From Enterococcus larvae (GTDB taxonomy: Bacteria; Bacillota; Bacilli; Lactobacillales; Enterococcaceae): a DNA stretch of 64,000 bases. The position numbers and the translations under genes were made by a program. Location: positions 1-64,000 of the forward strand of contig NZ_JAEDXU010000009.1 in the NCBI RefSeq assembly GCF_017830045.1, read 5' to 3'. The notes under the pieces were generated by a model. The model saw nothing but the letters and a program-made list of their open reading frames with translations, was not told where the DNA came from and searched no databases. Shown piece by piece: positions 54,509-64,000 of this stretch. Numbering within the stretch: the stretch's first letter is position 1; each line of letters begins with the position of its first letter.

Positions 54509-55315
54509 ATGAAATTGAAAACATTATGTTCAGCAGCATTAGTAGCAACTATCTTATTCGGATCGGCAGCATCAGCATTCGCTGAAGACGGCGACGCAAC
54601 AAAAATGACAAGTAACGGAACAATCACTTACGAAGAGGACAACACACCAAATCCTCCAGTCGATCCAGAAGATCCAGAAGAGCCAGTAGACCCAACTGAA
54701 CCAGTTGTACCTAACCCAGATGGCGGACCATTGGCTGTTGATGCGGTAACAAACTTGAGCTTCATGACTCAAAAAGCGGTAACAACTGACCAAACATACT
54801 TTGCAAAACAAATCGAAGTATTCAAAGAAGGCGTTTCTGATGGTACTCGTGGTAACTACGTACAAGTAACTGACAAACGTTTGGCTTCACCAACTAACCC
54901 TCGTACTGGTTGGACACTGAAAGCTAAAATGTCACAACAATTCCAAGCATCAGCTACTGACAAATTAGGTGGAGCTACATTGACTTTCACAAATCCTTAC
55001 ATTGACGGAGCTGGAGCTGACGCTCAAAAACCAGTATTAGGCGCATCTGCAAGTAACTTCACTTTAGATGAATCTGGAAATGAAATTGAAGTAATGAGCG
55101 CAGCTGATGGAAATACAGGTTTCGGTACTTGGACAATTGAATTTGGTTCAAGCGCAGGCGTAAACGGAGCAGACGATACGACTGGTATTCCAAATGCAAC
55201 AGACGCTAACCTTATCGAAAACGGATCTATTTCACTATTCGTACCAGGTAGCACTGTGAAAACTGCCTCTACTTACACTGGTAAAGTATTGTGGACAATC
55301 GAGGCTGGTATCTAA
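54509..55315 (+). CDS. WxL-domain cell-surface protein
   Basis: A 268-residue WxL protein with signal peptide (about 1-25, ASAFAEDGDATK), an acidic Pro-rich linker (PPVDPEDPEEPVDPTEP), and a WxL domain with GWTLKAKM and the distal VLWTIEAGI at the C-terminus. It is a paralogue of the preceding gene with similar domain order. Codon use changes at this gene to a more A/T-ending, highly expressed style (ACTTACGTACAAGTAACTGAC), so it may be the major surface product. A terminator follows before the DUF916 gene. Confidence 0.9.
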   Translation: MKLKTLCSAALVATILFGSAASAFAEDGDATKMTSNGTITYEEDNTPNPPVDPEDPEEPVDPTEPVVPNPDGGPLAVDAVTNLSFMTQKAVTTDQTYFAKQIEVFKEGVSDGTRGNYVQVTDKRLASPTNPRTGWTLKAKMSQQFQASATDKLGGATLTFTNPYIDGAGADAQKPVLGASASNFTLDESGNEIEVMSAADGNTGFGTWTIEFGSSAGVNGADDTTGIPNATDANLIENGSISLFVPGSTVKTASTYTGKVLWTIEAGI

Positions 55316-55356
55316 TTTATTAGATAAACAGTAAAGAAATAAATAAGTAATAGACT

Positions 55357-55398
55357 GGGCACTAGTTCTGTCAATCGAATTAGTGCCCTGTTTTTTTG
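55357..55398 (+). terminator. Intra-operon terminator after the second WxL gene
   Basis: GGGCACTA (55357-55364) / TAGTGCCC (55381-55388) followed by TGTTTTTTT, just before the DUF916 gene. It would reduce downstream expression relative to the WxL proteins. Confidence 0.85.
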
Positions 55399-55414
55399 AG
55401 AGGAAGGACAGCTT

Positions 55415-56503
55415 ATGAAGAAGCACATCAAACAGTGGCTGCTTTTACTGGCAGTATTAAGCATTAGTTTTATTTTTAGTATCCCTACATATGCAGAAGA
55501 AGGAGAAACGGCAACTTCTCAAGCAGCAGAAGAAGCCAGCGGCTTTACATATCAAGTACAGTTTCCAGAGAATCAACGAAGTGAGAGTGGTTATTTTGAC
55601 CTGAGAATGGCGCCAGGGCAGCAACAGACAGTCGAGATCCTACTGAAAAATCACGGCAAAGAAGAATTGACGGTGAATGTGGGCTTGAACGGTGCTCGAA
55701 CCAACCCCAACGGGGTCATTGAATACGGTCCGACGAAGTTGGAAGCCGATGCCTCAATGAAATATGAATTTACCGATATCGTCAAAGGACCGGAATCGGT
55801 GACATTGGCTCCGGGAGAAGAGAAGAGCTTGCCATTGGAAATCACGATGCCGGAAGCTTCTTTTGACGGCATGATTTTAGGCGGTATCCAACTTCAGCGC
55901 CAATCAAACGATGAAGAAAATGAAGCGGATCAAGGCATGATGATCATTAATGAATATGCCTATGTGGTAGCGATGGTCCTAAATGAGACAGATACAGAAA
56001 TCGCACCGGATCTGTCCTTTATCAAGGCGTATGCCAGTCAACCGAACTACCGAAACTCGATTGTTATCGACTTGGGTAATATCGTTGCAGCGCCAATCAA
56101 AGGAATGACCGTGGAAGCGCAAATCATGGGTGAAACCAGCGATACTGTGCTGTATGACGCGAAGAAGCTGAACATGAACATGGCGCCGAATACAGTATTG
56201 AATTTCCCTGTTAGTATGGGGAGTGATGCCATGAAGGCGGGGAAATACCGTGCGCACGTGGTAGCGACATTAGGCGACCAAAAATGGGAATGGACAGAGT
56301 CCTTTGAAATCACCAAAGAACAAGCAGACAAGTTCAACCGAGAAGCCGTCGGCTTGGTGCAGGAACAAGGCCTCGACTGGCAGCTGATTGCCATGATCGT
56401 CGGTGGTGTGGTTGCCGTGGTGGTGGTGATCTTCCTGATCATTCACTTTGTGGGCAAAAATAAGAAAAAGAACAGTAAGAAAAATAGAAAAAAGAAAAAG
56501 TAA
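55415..56503 (+). CDS. DUF916/DUF3324 WxL-interacting membrane protein
   Basis: A 362-residue protein with signal peptide (about 1-28), an extracellular DUF916 domain (residues ~45-160, YFDLRMAPGQQQTVEILLKNHGKEELTVNV), a DUF3324 domain (about 165-315, FDGMILGGIQLQRQ... to MKAGKYRAHVVATLG), a membrane segment (~325-348) and a very basic Lys-rich tail. Proteins of this type bind the conserved face of WxL domains and peptidoglycan and tether the complex to the membrane. It stands behind a terminator within the WxL operon. Confidence 0.9.
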   Translation: MKKHIKQWLLLLAVLSISFIFSIPTYAEEGETATSQAAEEASGFTYQVQFPENQRSESGYFDLRMAPGQQQTVEILLKNHGKEELTVNVGLNGARTNPNGVIEYGPTKLEADASMKYEFTDIVKGPESVTLAPGEEKSLPLEITMPEASFDGMILGGIQLQRQSNDEENEADQGMMIINEYAYVVAMVLNETDTEIAPDLSFIKAYASQPNYRNSIVIDLGNIVAAPIKGMTVEAQIMGETSDTVLYDAKKLNMNMAPNTVLNFPVSMGSDAMKAGKYRAHVVATLGDQKWEWTESFEITKEQADKFNREAVGLVQEQGLDWQLIAMIVGGVVAVVVVIFLIIHFVGKNKKKNSKKNRKKKK

Positions 56504-56540
56504 CCGAAGCAGACTGGTTTGGTGAGAAAGGAGGAGCAAA

Positions 56541-57206
56541 ATGACAACGTTGGATTTGATTGCAGTAATTGCGTTAGCATCAGCTATCCTTTTTCTCCTA
56601 TTCACGGTTCTTTTGGTCGTGCTGCGTGTGCGGCTGGGCAGACAGCTGACAAAGCTGAAGCGTGTTCGAACAAAGAACAAGAAGAAGCGAAAACGACTGA
56701 TGCGCCAGCGGCGAGGGGTAGAAAAAAAGCGTCGGAAATACCTGATATGGGCCCTCTTGTTATTCGTTTTGGCGGGTGTAGGAGCGGGGACTTCAGCGTA
56801 TACCATCTACTATCAGTCGACAAACCTGAACCAGAAGGATCAGGAGCTGATGGTGAAAGGCTATTACTATCTTGGTGATATTGAAGATCAGTTGGCCTTG
56901 GCAGAAAGCGGCGAAGGCGGTGAAGAGCTTGGGAATGATTTTGCGACACTGGCTTCCCGATTGGGCACCTTTGCGGTTGCCCGTGCTGATTATCGTCTAG
57001 GTAGTGACTACCAGCAGCTGTTGAACCGTTATTATTCGTCCTTGAAGGATTTGGGGATTAACTTGGCTTCGAGAAATTCAGGATTTTATACGAACGCGGA
57101 AGAGCTGGCTGATTTTAAGGAAGATTTGGCGAAGGTACGAAGCAACCAGAAAGAGGTATTCAAGACTTTTTCTGTCAATGAAGCGTCATTGAAGGAGCAG
57201 AAATAG
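56541..57206 (+). CDS. Two-segment membrane protein of the WxL locus
   Basis: A 221-residue protein. Membrane segments lie near 7-30 and 67-88, separated by a very basic loop (KLKRVRTKNKKKRKRLMRQRRGVEKKRRK) that should be cytosolic. The C-terminal ~130 residues are helical and extracellular. I know no function; it is found as a conserved hypothetical in WxL loci, I believe. It lies between the DUF916 gene and the signal-peptidase homologue. AAAGGAGG precedes ATG 56541. Confidence 0.7.
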   Translation: MTTLDLIAVIALASAILFLLFTVLLVVLRVRLGRQLTKLKRVRTKNKKKRKRLMRQRRGVEKKRRKYLIWALLLFVLAGVGAGTSAYTIYYQSTNLNQKDQELMVKGYYYLGDIEDQLALAESGEGGEELGNDFATLASRLGTFAVARADYRLGSDYQQLLNRYYSSLKDLGINLASRNSGFYTNAEELADFKEDLAKVRSNQKEVFKTFSVNEASLKEQK

Positions 57207-57246
57207 GCCCTTCATGACACCGAGCGAAGGAGGGAGTGAGGACTGC

Positions 57247-58068
57247 ATGACCCAAGCGCAAGCTGAGAAGAAACGACGAAAGAAACCAAACACGTCAGGG
57301 AAGCAGAAGGATCGAACTCCAAAAGAACCAATCAAGGACGGCCAATCAAAATCGTCAAGTAAGACAAAGAAAAGAAAAAACAATGTCCCGCAGGACAGAC
57401 AAAGACCGCTTAATAAGGAAAAGAAAAAAACGTCATCACAGGCTGGAAAAAGAAAAAATGCTCCTTTGGAGCACAAAAGAAAACGACCGAATCAAAAGAA
57501 ACGAAGAAAGAAACGATCGAAGAAGCAAATGATTCAACGATTGTTGCTTGAGATAGCTGTAGCTATTGTAGCTACAGGTGCTCTGATTTGGCTGGTCTCT
57601 CTATTTCTTTTTTCCGCGGTAAAAGTTGATGGGTATGGGATGTTGCCGACATTAGGCGCAAATGACACAGTTTTTGTATCCAAGCAGCGCACGATTCGAC
57701 GGTTTGATCTGGTGGCGATCCAGACACCAAATGGAAAAGGTGTTTCTGTTCGCCGAGTCATCGGTCTGCCGGGTGAGAATATCAGCTACAAGCAAGATCG
57801 ACTTTATGTGAACAATGAAGAAAAGGAAGAGCGGTTTATCGCGGATGCGATAGCACAGGCAGATGCTTCCAACAGCTATTATACGGATGATTTCAGTTTG
57901 TATAAGCTGACCAAGGAACATCAGATCCCATCAGGACAATACCTTGTTCTGGGGGATAACCGTCCGTATTCCAGTGACAGTCGTTATTATGGATTGATTG
58001 ACAAAGAAGACATCATCGGTGTTGTGACCATGAGAATCTTTCCTCTCCATCAAATGACAAAATTCTAG
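57247..58068 (+). CDS. Signal peptidase I homologue lacking both catalytic residues (SipA-like)
   Basis: A 273-residue S26-family protein. The N-terminal ~95 residues are an unusually long, Lys/Arg/Gln-rich cytosolic tail, then one membrane segment (~100-123). The catalytic-serine motif that normally reads SM-P-TL is GMLPTL here with Gly131 instead of Ser, and the catalytic Lys of KRVIG is Arg169 (RRVIG). Both changes are clear in the DNA (GGG and CGC). The structural box GDNRPYSSDSR is kept. Such inactive homologues (SipA) assist pilus assembly in streptococci. ATG 57247 has GGAGGG upstream; an earlier ATG at 57214 has none. It ends the WxL operon, so a non-proteolytic assembly role is inferred. 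Confidence 0.85.
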   Translation: MTQAQAEKKRRKKPNTSGKQKDRTPKEPIKDGQSKSSSKTKKRKNNVPQDRQRPLNKEKKKTSSQAGKRKNAPLEHKRKRPNQKKRRKKRSKKQMIQRLLLEIAVAIVATGALIWLVSLFLFSAVKVDGYGMLPTLGANDTVFVSKQRTIRRFDLVAIQTPNGKGVSVRRVIGLPGENISYKQDRLYVNNEEKEERFIADAIAQADASNSYYTDDFSLYKLTKEHQIPSGQYLVLGDNRPYSSDSRYYGLIDKEDIIGVVTMRIFPLHQMTKF

Positions 58069-58358
58069 CGTACTACAGCTTACAGCTAGGTAATAACATA
58101 GAAAAGGTACAGTGTGATTTTAACCGAAATCATACTGTGCTTATTTGAGTTTCTCCTCTATTTTCTGAGTTTCTATTGTTTTTATGTATATAGAATCCTG
58201 TAATTTTTTTCAGACTAAAATAAATAAAACAGTTTTTTTGAATTTTCTGAATTTTCTATTGACATTCTAATTTATAGGGTTTATAGTTAACAAAAGCTTT
58301 TCGAATTCACATTTTATTTTAATCATAATCGATTTATATACGAAGGAGAATTCCCATT
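58069..58358 (+). promoter_or_regulatory. Promoter region of the ilv leader
   Basis: After a short hairpin near 58110-58145 (AGTGTGATTTTAACCGAAATCATACTG-like, a possible terminator of the WxL operon), the sequence is AT-rich. TTGACA (58258-58263) with TATAGG 12-13 bases later or TATAGT (58281-58286) 17 bases later marks a likely promoter of the leader transcript. Confidence 0.55.
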
Positions 58359-58412
58359 ATGAGAAAGACAACCAATTTTGAATTAGTCATTATTTTATTA
58401 AACAGGACTTAG
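58359..58412 (+). CDS. ilv leader peptide
   Basis: A 17-codon reading frame, MRKTTNFELVIILLNRT, behind GAAGGAGA. Six consecutive branched-chain codons (Leu Val Ile Ile Leu Leu) precede the stop, the signature of an attenuator leader: when charged tRNA for Leu, Val or Ile is scarce, the ribosome stalls there. It is too short for ordinary gene finders and lies 145 bases before ilvD, just ahead of a terminator with a competing pairing. Confidence 0.85.
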   Translation: MRKTTNFELVIILLNRT

Positions 58413-58459
58413 AACACTGAGATTTTTGGCAGATGTTTGAGTCCTATTCGTCTTTAGTG

Positions 58460-58505
58460 AATGGGATTCTTGCTAAAGCATCCCATTAATGGGGTGCTTT
58501 TTTTG
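58460..58505 (+). terminator. ilv attenuator
   Basis: Terminator stem AAAGCATCCC / GGGGTGCTTT (58475-58500, one G-T pair) followed by T7. A competing pairing, AATGGGA (58460-58466) with TCCCATT (58481-58487), would destroy it. The two structures are mutually exclusive, as expected for attenuation linked to the leader peptide. Confidence 0.85.
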
Positions 58506-58556
58506 TAGGAAAAAGTTAAATGAAATGTCTTGAAAACTAGAAATGGAGTGAAGAAT

Positions 58557-60248
58557 ATGCGAAGCGATAAGATAAAAAAAGGAATAGAGGCTGCCCCAGC
58601 GAGGAGTCTGCTGTATGCAACAGGGCAGGTAAAAAGTGCTAGGGATATGGAGAAACCGTTTATTGCGATTTGTAACTCATACATTGATATCGTACCGGGA
58701 CATGTCCATTTGAGAGAATTGGCAGATATTGCAAAAGAAGCGATTCGTGAGGCCGGTGGGATTCCTTTTGAGTTCAATACAATTGGTGTGGATGATGGGA
58801 TTGCAATGGGGCATATCGGGATGCGCTACTCTTTGCCTAGTAGAGAAATCATTGCAGATGCTGCTGAGACAGTGATCAATGCTCATTGGTTCGATGGCGT
58901 TTTCTATATTCCAAATTGCGATAAAATCACTCCTGGAATGCTTTTAGCAAGCGTTCGGACTAATGTACCGGCAATTTTCTGTTCAGGCGGTCCAATGAAG
59001 GCAGGAATCGATCCGAGAGGGCACACAGCTACATTGTCTTCTATGTTTGAAGCAGTTGGTGCATTTAAAGACGGACAGATGACAGAAGAAGAATTCAACT
59101 TTATGGAACAAAATGCTTGCCCTACTTGTGGTTCATGCGCGGGGATGTTCACGGCAAATTCAATGAACTGTCTAATGGAAGTCTTAGGAATGGCACTTCC
59201 TGGAAATGGCACGATTTTAGCCGTCTCTGACGAGCGTAGGGAATTGATTCGTGAGTCAGCCTTTCATTTGATGGACCTGGTAAAAAATCAAGTGAAGCCT
59301 AGAGACATCATCACAAAAGAAGCAATCGATGATGCCTTTGCGTTAGATATGGCGATGGGCGGTTCAACAAATACAGTTCTGCATACATTGGCAATCGCTA
59401 ACGAGGCAGAGATCGATTATGAGTTGGAATCAATTAATGAAATCGCTAAAAGAGTACCATATTTGTCTAAAATTGCTCCTTCCTCTGCTTATTCTATGCA
59501 CGATGTTCATGAAGCCGGCGGCGTGTCTGCCATCCTAAAAGAGCTAGTGGATCTAGGGGATGCCATTCATCCTGATCGAATAACTGTTTCAGGAAAGACA
59601 CTTCGTGAGAATGTTGCAGAAGCAGTGATCAAAAATGAGGAAGTCATCCATCCGAAGGAAACACCATACAGCCCTGTCGGTGGTTTATCGATTCTCTATG
59701 GAAATATTGCTCCAAAGGGTAGTGTAATCAAGGTTGGTGGTGTTGATCCATCAATCAAGGTCTTCAAAGGGACAGCAATTTGCTTCAATTCCCATGATGA
59801 AGCTGTTGAGGCAATCGACAATCATACAGTCAAGAAAGGACATGTAGTTGTTATACGGTACGAAGGTCCTAAGGGTGGTCCGGGAATGCCGGAAATGCTG
59901 GCACCTACATCAAGTATTGTCGGCAGAGGACTTGGTAAGGACGTAGCACTGATCACAGATGGTCGATTCTCAGGTGCTACTCGCGGAATTGCAGTAGGAC
60001 ATATCTCACCCGAGGCAGCCTCTGGCGGTCCAATCGCATTAATCAACGATGGGGATGAAATAGAGATTGACCTGACTAATCGTACACTGAATGTTCTGGT
60101 CGCCGAGGAAGAGCTGGAAGCAAGGAAAGAGACGCTGCCGCGATTCAAGGCAAAGGTAAAAACAGGTTATCTTGCAAGATATACGGCATTGGTAACCTCA
60201 GCACATACAGGCGGTGTCATGAGAATACCGGAGGATCTGTTGGAATAG
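58557..60248 (+). CDS. ilvD: Dihydroxyacid dehydratase (IlvD)
   Basis: A 563-residue IlvD/Edd-family Fe-S dehydratase. Cluster ligands are in [13 protein letters not shown] and [25 protein letters not shown] and the C-terminal [14 protein letters not shown] are also present. It makes 2-keto acids of valine and isoleucine from dihydroxy acids. ATG 58557 follows GGAGTGAAG; an upstream in-frame start has no ribosome binding site. It is the first structural gene after the attenuator. Confidence 0.96.
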   Translation: MRSDKIKKGIEAAPARSLLYATGQVKSARDMEKPFIAICNSYIDIVPGHVHLRELADIAKEAIREAGGIPFEFNTIGVDDGIAMGHIGMRYSLPSREIIADAAETVINAHWFDGVFYIPNCDKITPGMLLASVRTNVPAIFCSGGPMKAGIDPRGHTATLSSMFEAVGAFKDGQMTEEEFNFMEQNACPTCGSCAGMFTANSMNCLMEVLGMALPGNGTILAVSDERRELIRESAFHLMDLVKNQVKPRDIITKEAIDDAFALDMAMGGSTNTVLHTLAIANEAEIDYELESINEIAKRVPYLSKIAPSSAYSMHDVHEAGGVSAILKELVDLGDAIHPDRITVSGKTLRENVAEAVIKNEEVIHPKETPYSPVGGLSILYGNIAPKGSVIKVGGVDPSIKVFKGTAICFNSHDEAVEAIDNHTVKKGHVVVIRYEGPKGGPGMPEMLAPTSSIVGRGLGKDVALITDGRFSGATRGIAVGHISPEAASGGPIALINDGDEIEIDLTNRTLNVLVAEEELEARKETLPRFKAKVKTGYLARYTALVTSAHTGGVMRIPEDLLE

Positions 60249-60461
60249 AGAGTAATGGCTGAAGGGCAGTTCATCGAGTCGGTATAATGCAACGTATCTG
60301 TCCTTGTGGCTATCTTGACACAACGTTAAATGAACGATGATGGGGTAAAAATAAAGGAATCAAAATGAAGGATACTGTGTTTACTTAAATAAAGCTTTAG
60401 CTCAAAAAGTGAATATAAGCTAAGGCTTAAGGAGTTAATTATAAGAACGAGGAGGGCTTCT
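60249..60461 (+). other. Spacer between ilvD and ilvB with a hairpin
   Basis: About 210 bases. AAGCTTTAGCT / AGCTAAGGCTT (about 60393-60428, one mismatch) forms a hairpin without T run, which may affect message stability or processing. A seven-codon frame at 60365-60388 is not rich in branched-chain codons. Confidence 0.5.
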
Positions 60462-62150
60462 ATGGAAAACATTAAAAGTGGATCAAAAATACTGATAGAT
60501 TCTCTGCTGCGGCAAGGCGTTGAGATGATCTTCGGTTATCCGGGCGGAGCAGTACTGCCGCTGTACGATGCACTGTATGACGGAGATCTAAGGCATATAC
60601 TGACGAGACATGAACAGGGAGCAGTACATGCAGCAGAGGGCTATGCAAAGGCAACAGGGAAGCCGGGCGTAGTTGTTGTAACAAGTGGTCCGGGGGCGAC
60701 AAATGCGGTAACAGGAATCGCGGATGCTATGAGCGATTCCGTACCACTGATTGTCTTCACAGGACAGGTAACAACAAATGGCATTGGTAAGGATGCCTTT
60801 CAAGAAGCGGATATGGTCGGCATCACAATGCCAATCACCAAGAATAACTATCAGGTCAGGGATACCTGTGATCTGCCGAGAATCATTGATGAAGCCTTTC
60901 ACATTGCTACTACAGGAAGGAAAGGTCCAGTGGTGATTGATCTGCCGAAAGACATGACAATCATTGAAACTGAAGCAGTGCATCCGCCTGAACTGGTTCT
61001 ACCTAGCTATCAGCCAACGGTTTATCCTAATAAGCTGCAGGTTAAAAAATTGATGGAGGAGCTGGAAACAGCGAAAAAACCATTAGTCTTGGCTGGAGCC
61101 GGGGTTGTTCAAGCGAATGCCAGTAAGGAACTGACTGAATTTGTAGAAAAGTATCAGCTGCCGGTATTGAGCACGTTGCTGGGGTTGGGAGCAATCCCTT
61201 CAGAGCATGAGCTTTTCCTTGGAATGGGTGGGATGCACGGTTCTTTCGCCGCAAATATGGCTCTGACTGACTGTGATTTACTGATCAATATTGGCTCGCG
61301 CTTTGATGATCGTCTGGCAAGTGCACCACAGGAGTTTGTCCCAAATGCTATTGTTGCTCATATTGATATCGATCCGGCAGAAATTGGTAAGATCATTGAT
61401 ACAAAAATTCCAATTGTGGCTGATGCAAAAGAAACCTTGAAGGAAATGCTGTCTTATGATTGTGCAGCAATCAGTGAGCATTGGACAGACTGGCGAAAAA
61501 TCAATTTATCCAGAAAGAAGCTTCATCCTTTTAAGTATGACAAGGAGCAGAAGGAAGAAATCAAGCCTCAGAAGGTCATTGAGTATATTGGTGAGCTGAC
61601 GAATGGCGAAGCCATCGTAACGACAGATGTTGGACAGCATCAGATGTGGGCGGCACAATTCTATCCATTCAAAAATGAAAAGCAGTTGATCACAAGTGGC
61701 GGTTTGGGAACGATGGGGTATGGCATACCTGCGGCAATTGGTGCTCAGCTGGGCTGTAGAGATAAGGAAGTTGTCTTGTTTGTCGGAGATGGCGGTTTTC
61801 AAATGACGAATCAGGAAATGGCGATTTTGAATGAATATGATTTGCCGATAAGAATCGTTCTCTTGAACAACCAGTCATTAGGAATGGTTCGGCAGTGGCA
61901 GGAAAGCTTCTTCAATCAGCGACGTTCAGAATCTGTATTTACAAGTCAACCGGATTTTCTTAAACTGGCTGAAGCATACGGCGTTAAAGCGGTGCAGATA
62001 TCTGATCCGGAAACCGTTGAGGAAGAATTGAAGCAGGCGTTTGAGGAAAAAGGACCAATTTTGATTGAAGTTCGAGTATCCCAGACAGAGCATGTTTTAC
62101 CAATGGTACCTGCCGGTAAGCCAAACTATCAAATGCTGGGGGTGGAGTAG
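60462..62150 (+). CDS. ilvB: Acetolactate synthase catalytic subunit
   Basis: A 562-residue TPP-dependent acetohydroxyacid synthase large subunit. N-terminal GYPGGAVLPLYDAL with the active-site Glu in TRHEQGAVHAAEGYA, the central FAD domain (FDDRLASAPQEF), and the TPP motif GDGGFQMTNQEMAILNEYDLPIRIVLLNN. It condenses pyruvate with pyruvate or 2-ketobutyrate. GAGGAGGG precedes the ATG. The regulatory subunit gene starts one base after its stop, so the holoenzyme subunits are translated together. Confidence 0.96.
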   Translation: MENIKSGSKILIDSLLRQGVEMIFGYPGGAVLPLYDALYDGDLRHILTRHEQGAVHAAEGYAKATGKPGVVVVTSGPGATNAVTGIADAMSDSVPLIVFTGQVTTNGIGKDAFQEADMVGITMPITKNNYQVRDTCDLPRIIDEAFHIATTGRKGPVVIDLPKDMTIIETEAVHPPELVLPSYQPTVYPNKLQVKKLMEELETAKKPLVLAGAGVVQANASKELTEFVEKYQLPVLSTLLGLGAIPSEHELFLGMGGMHGSFAANMALTDCDLLINIGSRFDDRLASAPQEFVPNAIVAHIDIDPAEIGKIIDTKIPIVADAKETLKEMLSYDCAAISEHWTDWRKINLSRKKLHPFKYDKEQKEEIKPQKVIEYIGELTNGEAIVTTDVGQHQMWAAQFYPFKNEKQLITSGGLGTMGYGIPAAIGAQLGCRDKEVVLFVGDGGFQMTNQEMAILNEYDLPIRIVLLNNQSLGMVRQWQESFFNQRRSESVFTSQPDFLKLAEAYGVKAVQISDPETVEEELKQAFEEKGPILIEVRVSQTEHVLPMVPAGKPNYQMLGVE

Positions 62151-62151
62151 C

Positions 62152-62634
62152 ATGAGACGGATCATAACAGCAACAGTTTATAACAATTCAGGTGTTCTTA
62201 ACCGTTTCAGCGGTGTTCTGACTCGACGTCAGGTAAATATCGACAGTATCTCTGTCGGACCAACGGAGCAGGAGAATATTTCAAGGATAACCATCATCGT
62301 ACAGATCGAGGATTTAAGGGAAAGCGAACAGGTAACGAAGCAGCTGAATAAGCAGGTAGATGTTATCAAGGTATCAGATATAACAGATGAGCCGCACTTA
62401 GAAAGAGAGCTGGCTTTGATCAAACTGAATGCCCCGGCAGCAATCCGCTCAGAGCTTTTCTCAGTCATCGATCCGTTTCGAGCAAATGTCATCGATGTTG
62501 GGACAAAAACAGTGGTGATACAAGTCACTGGAACAAGTGAAAAAATCAGCGCGTTTGTCGATGTGGTTTCACCATACGGCATCAAGCAGCTGGCACGCAC
62601 AGGAGTAACAGGCTTCACTAGAGGTAATCACTAA
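62152..62634 (+). CDS. ilvN: Acetolactate synthase regulatory subunit
   Basis: A 160-residue small subunit: an N-terminal ACT domain (ITATVYNNSGVLNRFSGVLTRRQVNIDSISVGPTE) and a C-terminal ACT-like domain (FRANVIDVGTKTVVIQVTG...). It confers valine feedback inhibition and activates the large subunit. ATG 62152 lies one base after the ilvB stop with GGGGGTGG upstream in the ilvB end; longer in-frame starts inside ilvB are not used. Confidence 0.95.
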   Translation: MRRIITATVYNNSGVLNRFSGVLTRRQVNIDSISVGPTEQENISRITIIVQIEDLRESEQVTKQLNKQVDVIKVSDITDEPHLERELALIKLNAPAAIRSELFSVIDPFRANVIDVGTKTVVIQVTGTSEKISAFVDVVSPYGIKQLARTGVTGFTRGNH

Positions 62635-62652
62635 AGTGAAGTTTTTAAATAA

Positions 62653-63681
<1,029 letters not shown>

Positions 63682-63716
63682 TCCGACGTTTCAGACAAAG
63701 AGGTGAGAGAAATTTG

Positions 63717-64000
63717 ATGGAACTGACAAAAGAGAAAATCGATGGTGCACATGAAGTATTAAAAAAAGTAGTGACCAAAACACCTCTTCAGTATGATTTG
63801 TACCTTTCACAAAAATACCAGTGCAATGTATATTTGAAGAGAGAGGATCTGCAGAAGGTTCGATCATTCAAGCTGCGGGGAGCTTACTATGCTATCTCGC
63901 AGATTGCTCCTGAAACACTGGCAAATGGCGTTGTCTGCGCCAGTGCAGGGAATCATGCGCAGGGCGTTGCATATACTTGCAGGGAGATGAAGGTACCGGC
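63717..64000 (+). CDS. ilvA: Threonine dehydratase (IlvA), 5' part
   Basis: The window ends inside this gene after 94 codons. The N-terminal PLP domain is evident: [23 protein letters not shown] contains the PLP lysine, and [13 protein letters not shown] is the phosphate-binding/asparagine loop. IlvA deaminates threonine to 2-ketobutyrate for isoleucine. ATG 63717 has GAGGTGAG upstream; an in-frame TTG lies just before it. The gene follows ilvC by 35 bases, completing the ilvDBNCA operon. Whether the C-terminal regulatory domain is present cannot be seen. Confidence 0.93.
   Translation, partial: MELTKEKIDGAHEVLKKVVTKTPLQYDLYLSQKYQCNVYLKREDLQKVRSFKLRGAYYAISQIAPETLANGVVCASAGNHAQGVAYTCREMKVP

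Noticed and set aside
56270-56806. 178-codon reverse frame opposite the DUF916 and membrane protein genes
   Set aside because: Antisense shadow of Lys-rich coding sequence; three supported genes lie on the plus strand here.
58310-58333. Partial match to the reverse complement of the CRISPR repeat (GAATTCACATT...TTTTAATC)
   Set aside because: Only about nine contiguous bases agree in AT-rich DNA; no anti-repeat structure is seen, so a tracrRNA is not supported.
60365-60388. Seven-codon frame upstream of ilvB as a second leader peptide
   Set aside because: MKDTVFT has a single branched-chain codon and no terminator/antiterminator pair follows.

Overview
The window looks like a chromosomal segment of an Enterococcus or a very close low-GC lactic-acid relative. 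The reasons are the conserved uvrB-uvrA ... rapZ-yvcK-whiA ... clpP order, GlnPH with two fused substrate-binding domains, a WxL/DUF916 cell-surface locus, an LXG/type VII effector module, strong AGGAGG ribosome binding sites, and T-box, CtsR and CstR control. No rRNA, tRNA, IS element, phage or plasmid gene was found. The right edge cuts a gene (ilvA).

Layout. 0.1-2.6 kb (minus): an LXG effector module with two small helical helpers, the LXG protein, a zinc-ribbon protein in the immunity position, and a fragment of a second copy of that protein. 3.0-4.1 kb: an exported EEP-fold hydrolase. 4.2-6.7 kb: a persulfide-detoxification operon (rhodanese, CoA-disulfide/polysulfide reductase-rhodanese fusion, rhodanese, CstR) behind a CstR-type operator. 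7.56-8.05 kb: an eight-repeat CRISPR array with 30-nt repeats and no cas genes, followed by a WYL regulator and accessory genes. 10.8-24 kb: mixed metabolic and regulatory genes (MerR, DJ-1/PfpI, ACT plus UPF0210, DUF1149, TcyP, HxlR with an NAD(P)-binding protein, Rgg, MerR, SDR, a VOC-TetR-AlkC-like operon, an MBL hydrolase, VOC). 23.7-24.3 kb and 38.3-39.2 kb: two arrays of one ~104-bp double-hairpin repeat, each running in register into the ribosome binding site of the next gene (trhO and rapZ). 25.4-28.0 kb: methionine synthesis (metY-metA) under a T-box. 28.3-32.4 kb: glycerol dehydrogenase and glnPH-glnQ. 32.7-37.5 kb: uvrB-uvrA with a LexA-like box. 39.2-42.1 kb: rapZ-yvcK-whiA. 42.3-46.0 kb: a condensation-fold acyltransferase, a DsbA-like protein, clpP under CtsR, and a small membrane protein. 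46.5-58.1 kb: a surface region with a secreted protein, a winged-helix regulator with a degenerate receiver, and a WxL operon (giant WxL protein, YPSTG-anchored peptide, two WxL proteins, DUF916/DUF3324 protein, membrane protein, and a signal peptidase homologue lacking both catalytic residues). 58.3-64.0 kb: ilvD-ilvB-ilvN-ilvC-ilvA preceded by a leader peptide and attenuator.

The least expected items are: (1) the two in-register repeat arrays, whose stems change by compensatory substitutions while their loops stay conserved; (2) the pseudo-signal peptidase in the WxL operon; (3) the orphan CRISPR array; (4) the LXG module with an unassigned C-terminal toxin domain; (5) the regulator without phosphoacceptor next to paired 12-bp direct repeats. 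Sequence similarity was judged by eye; no database search was run.
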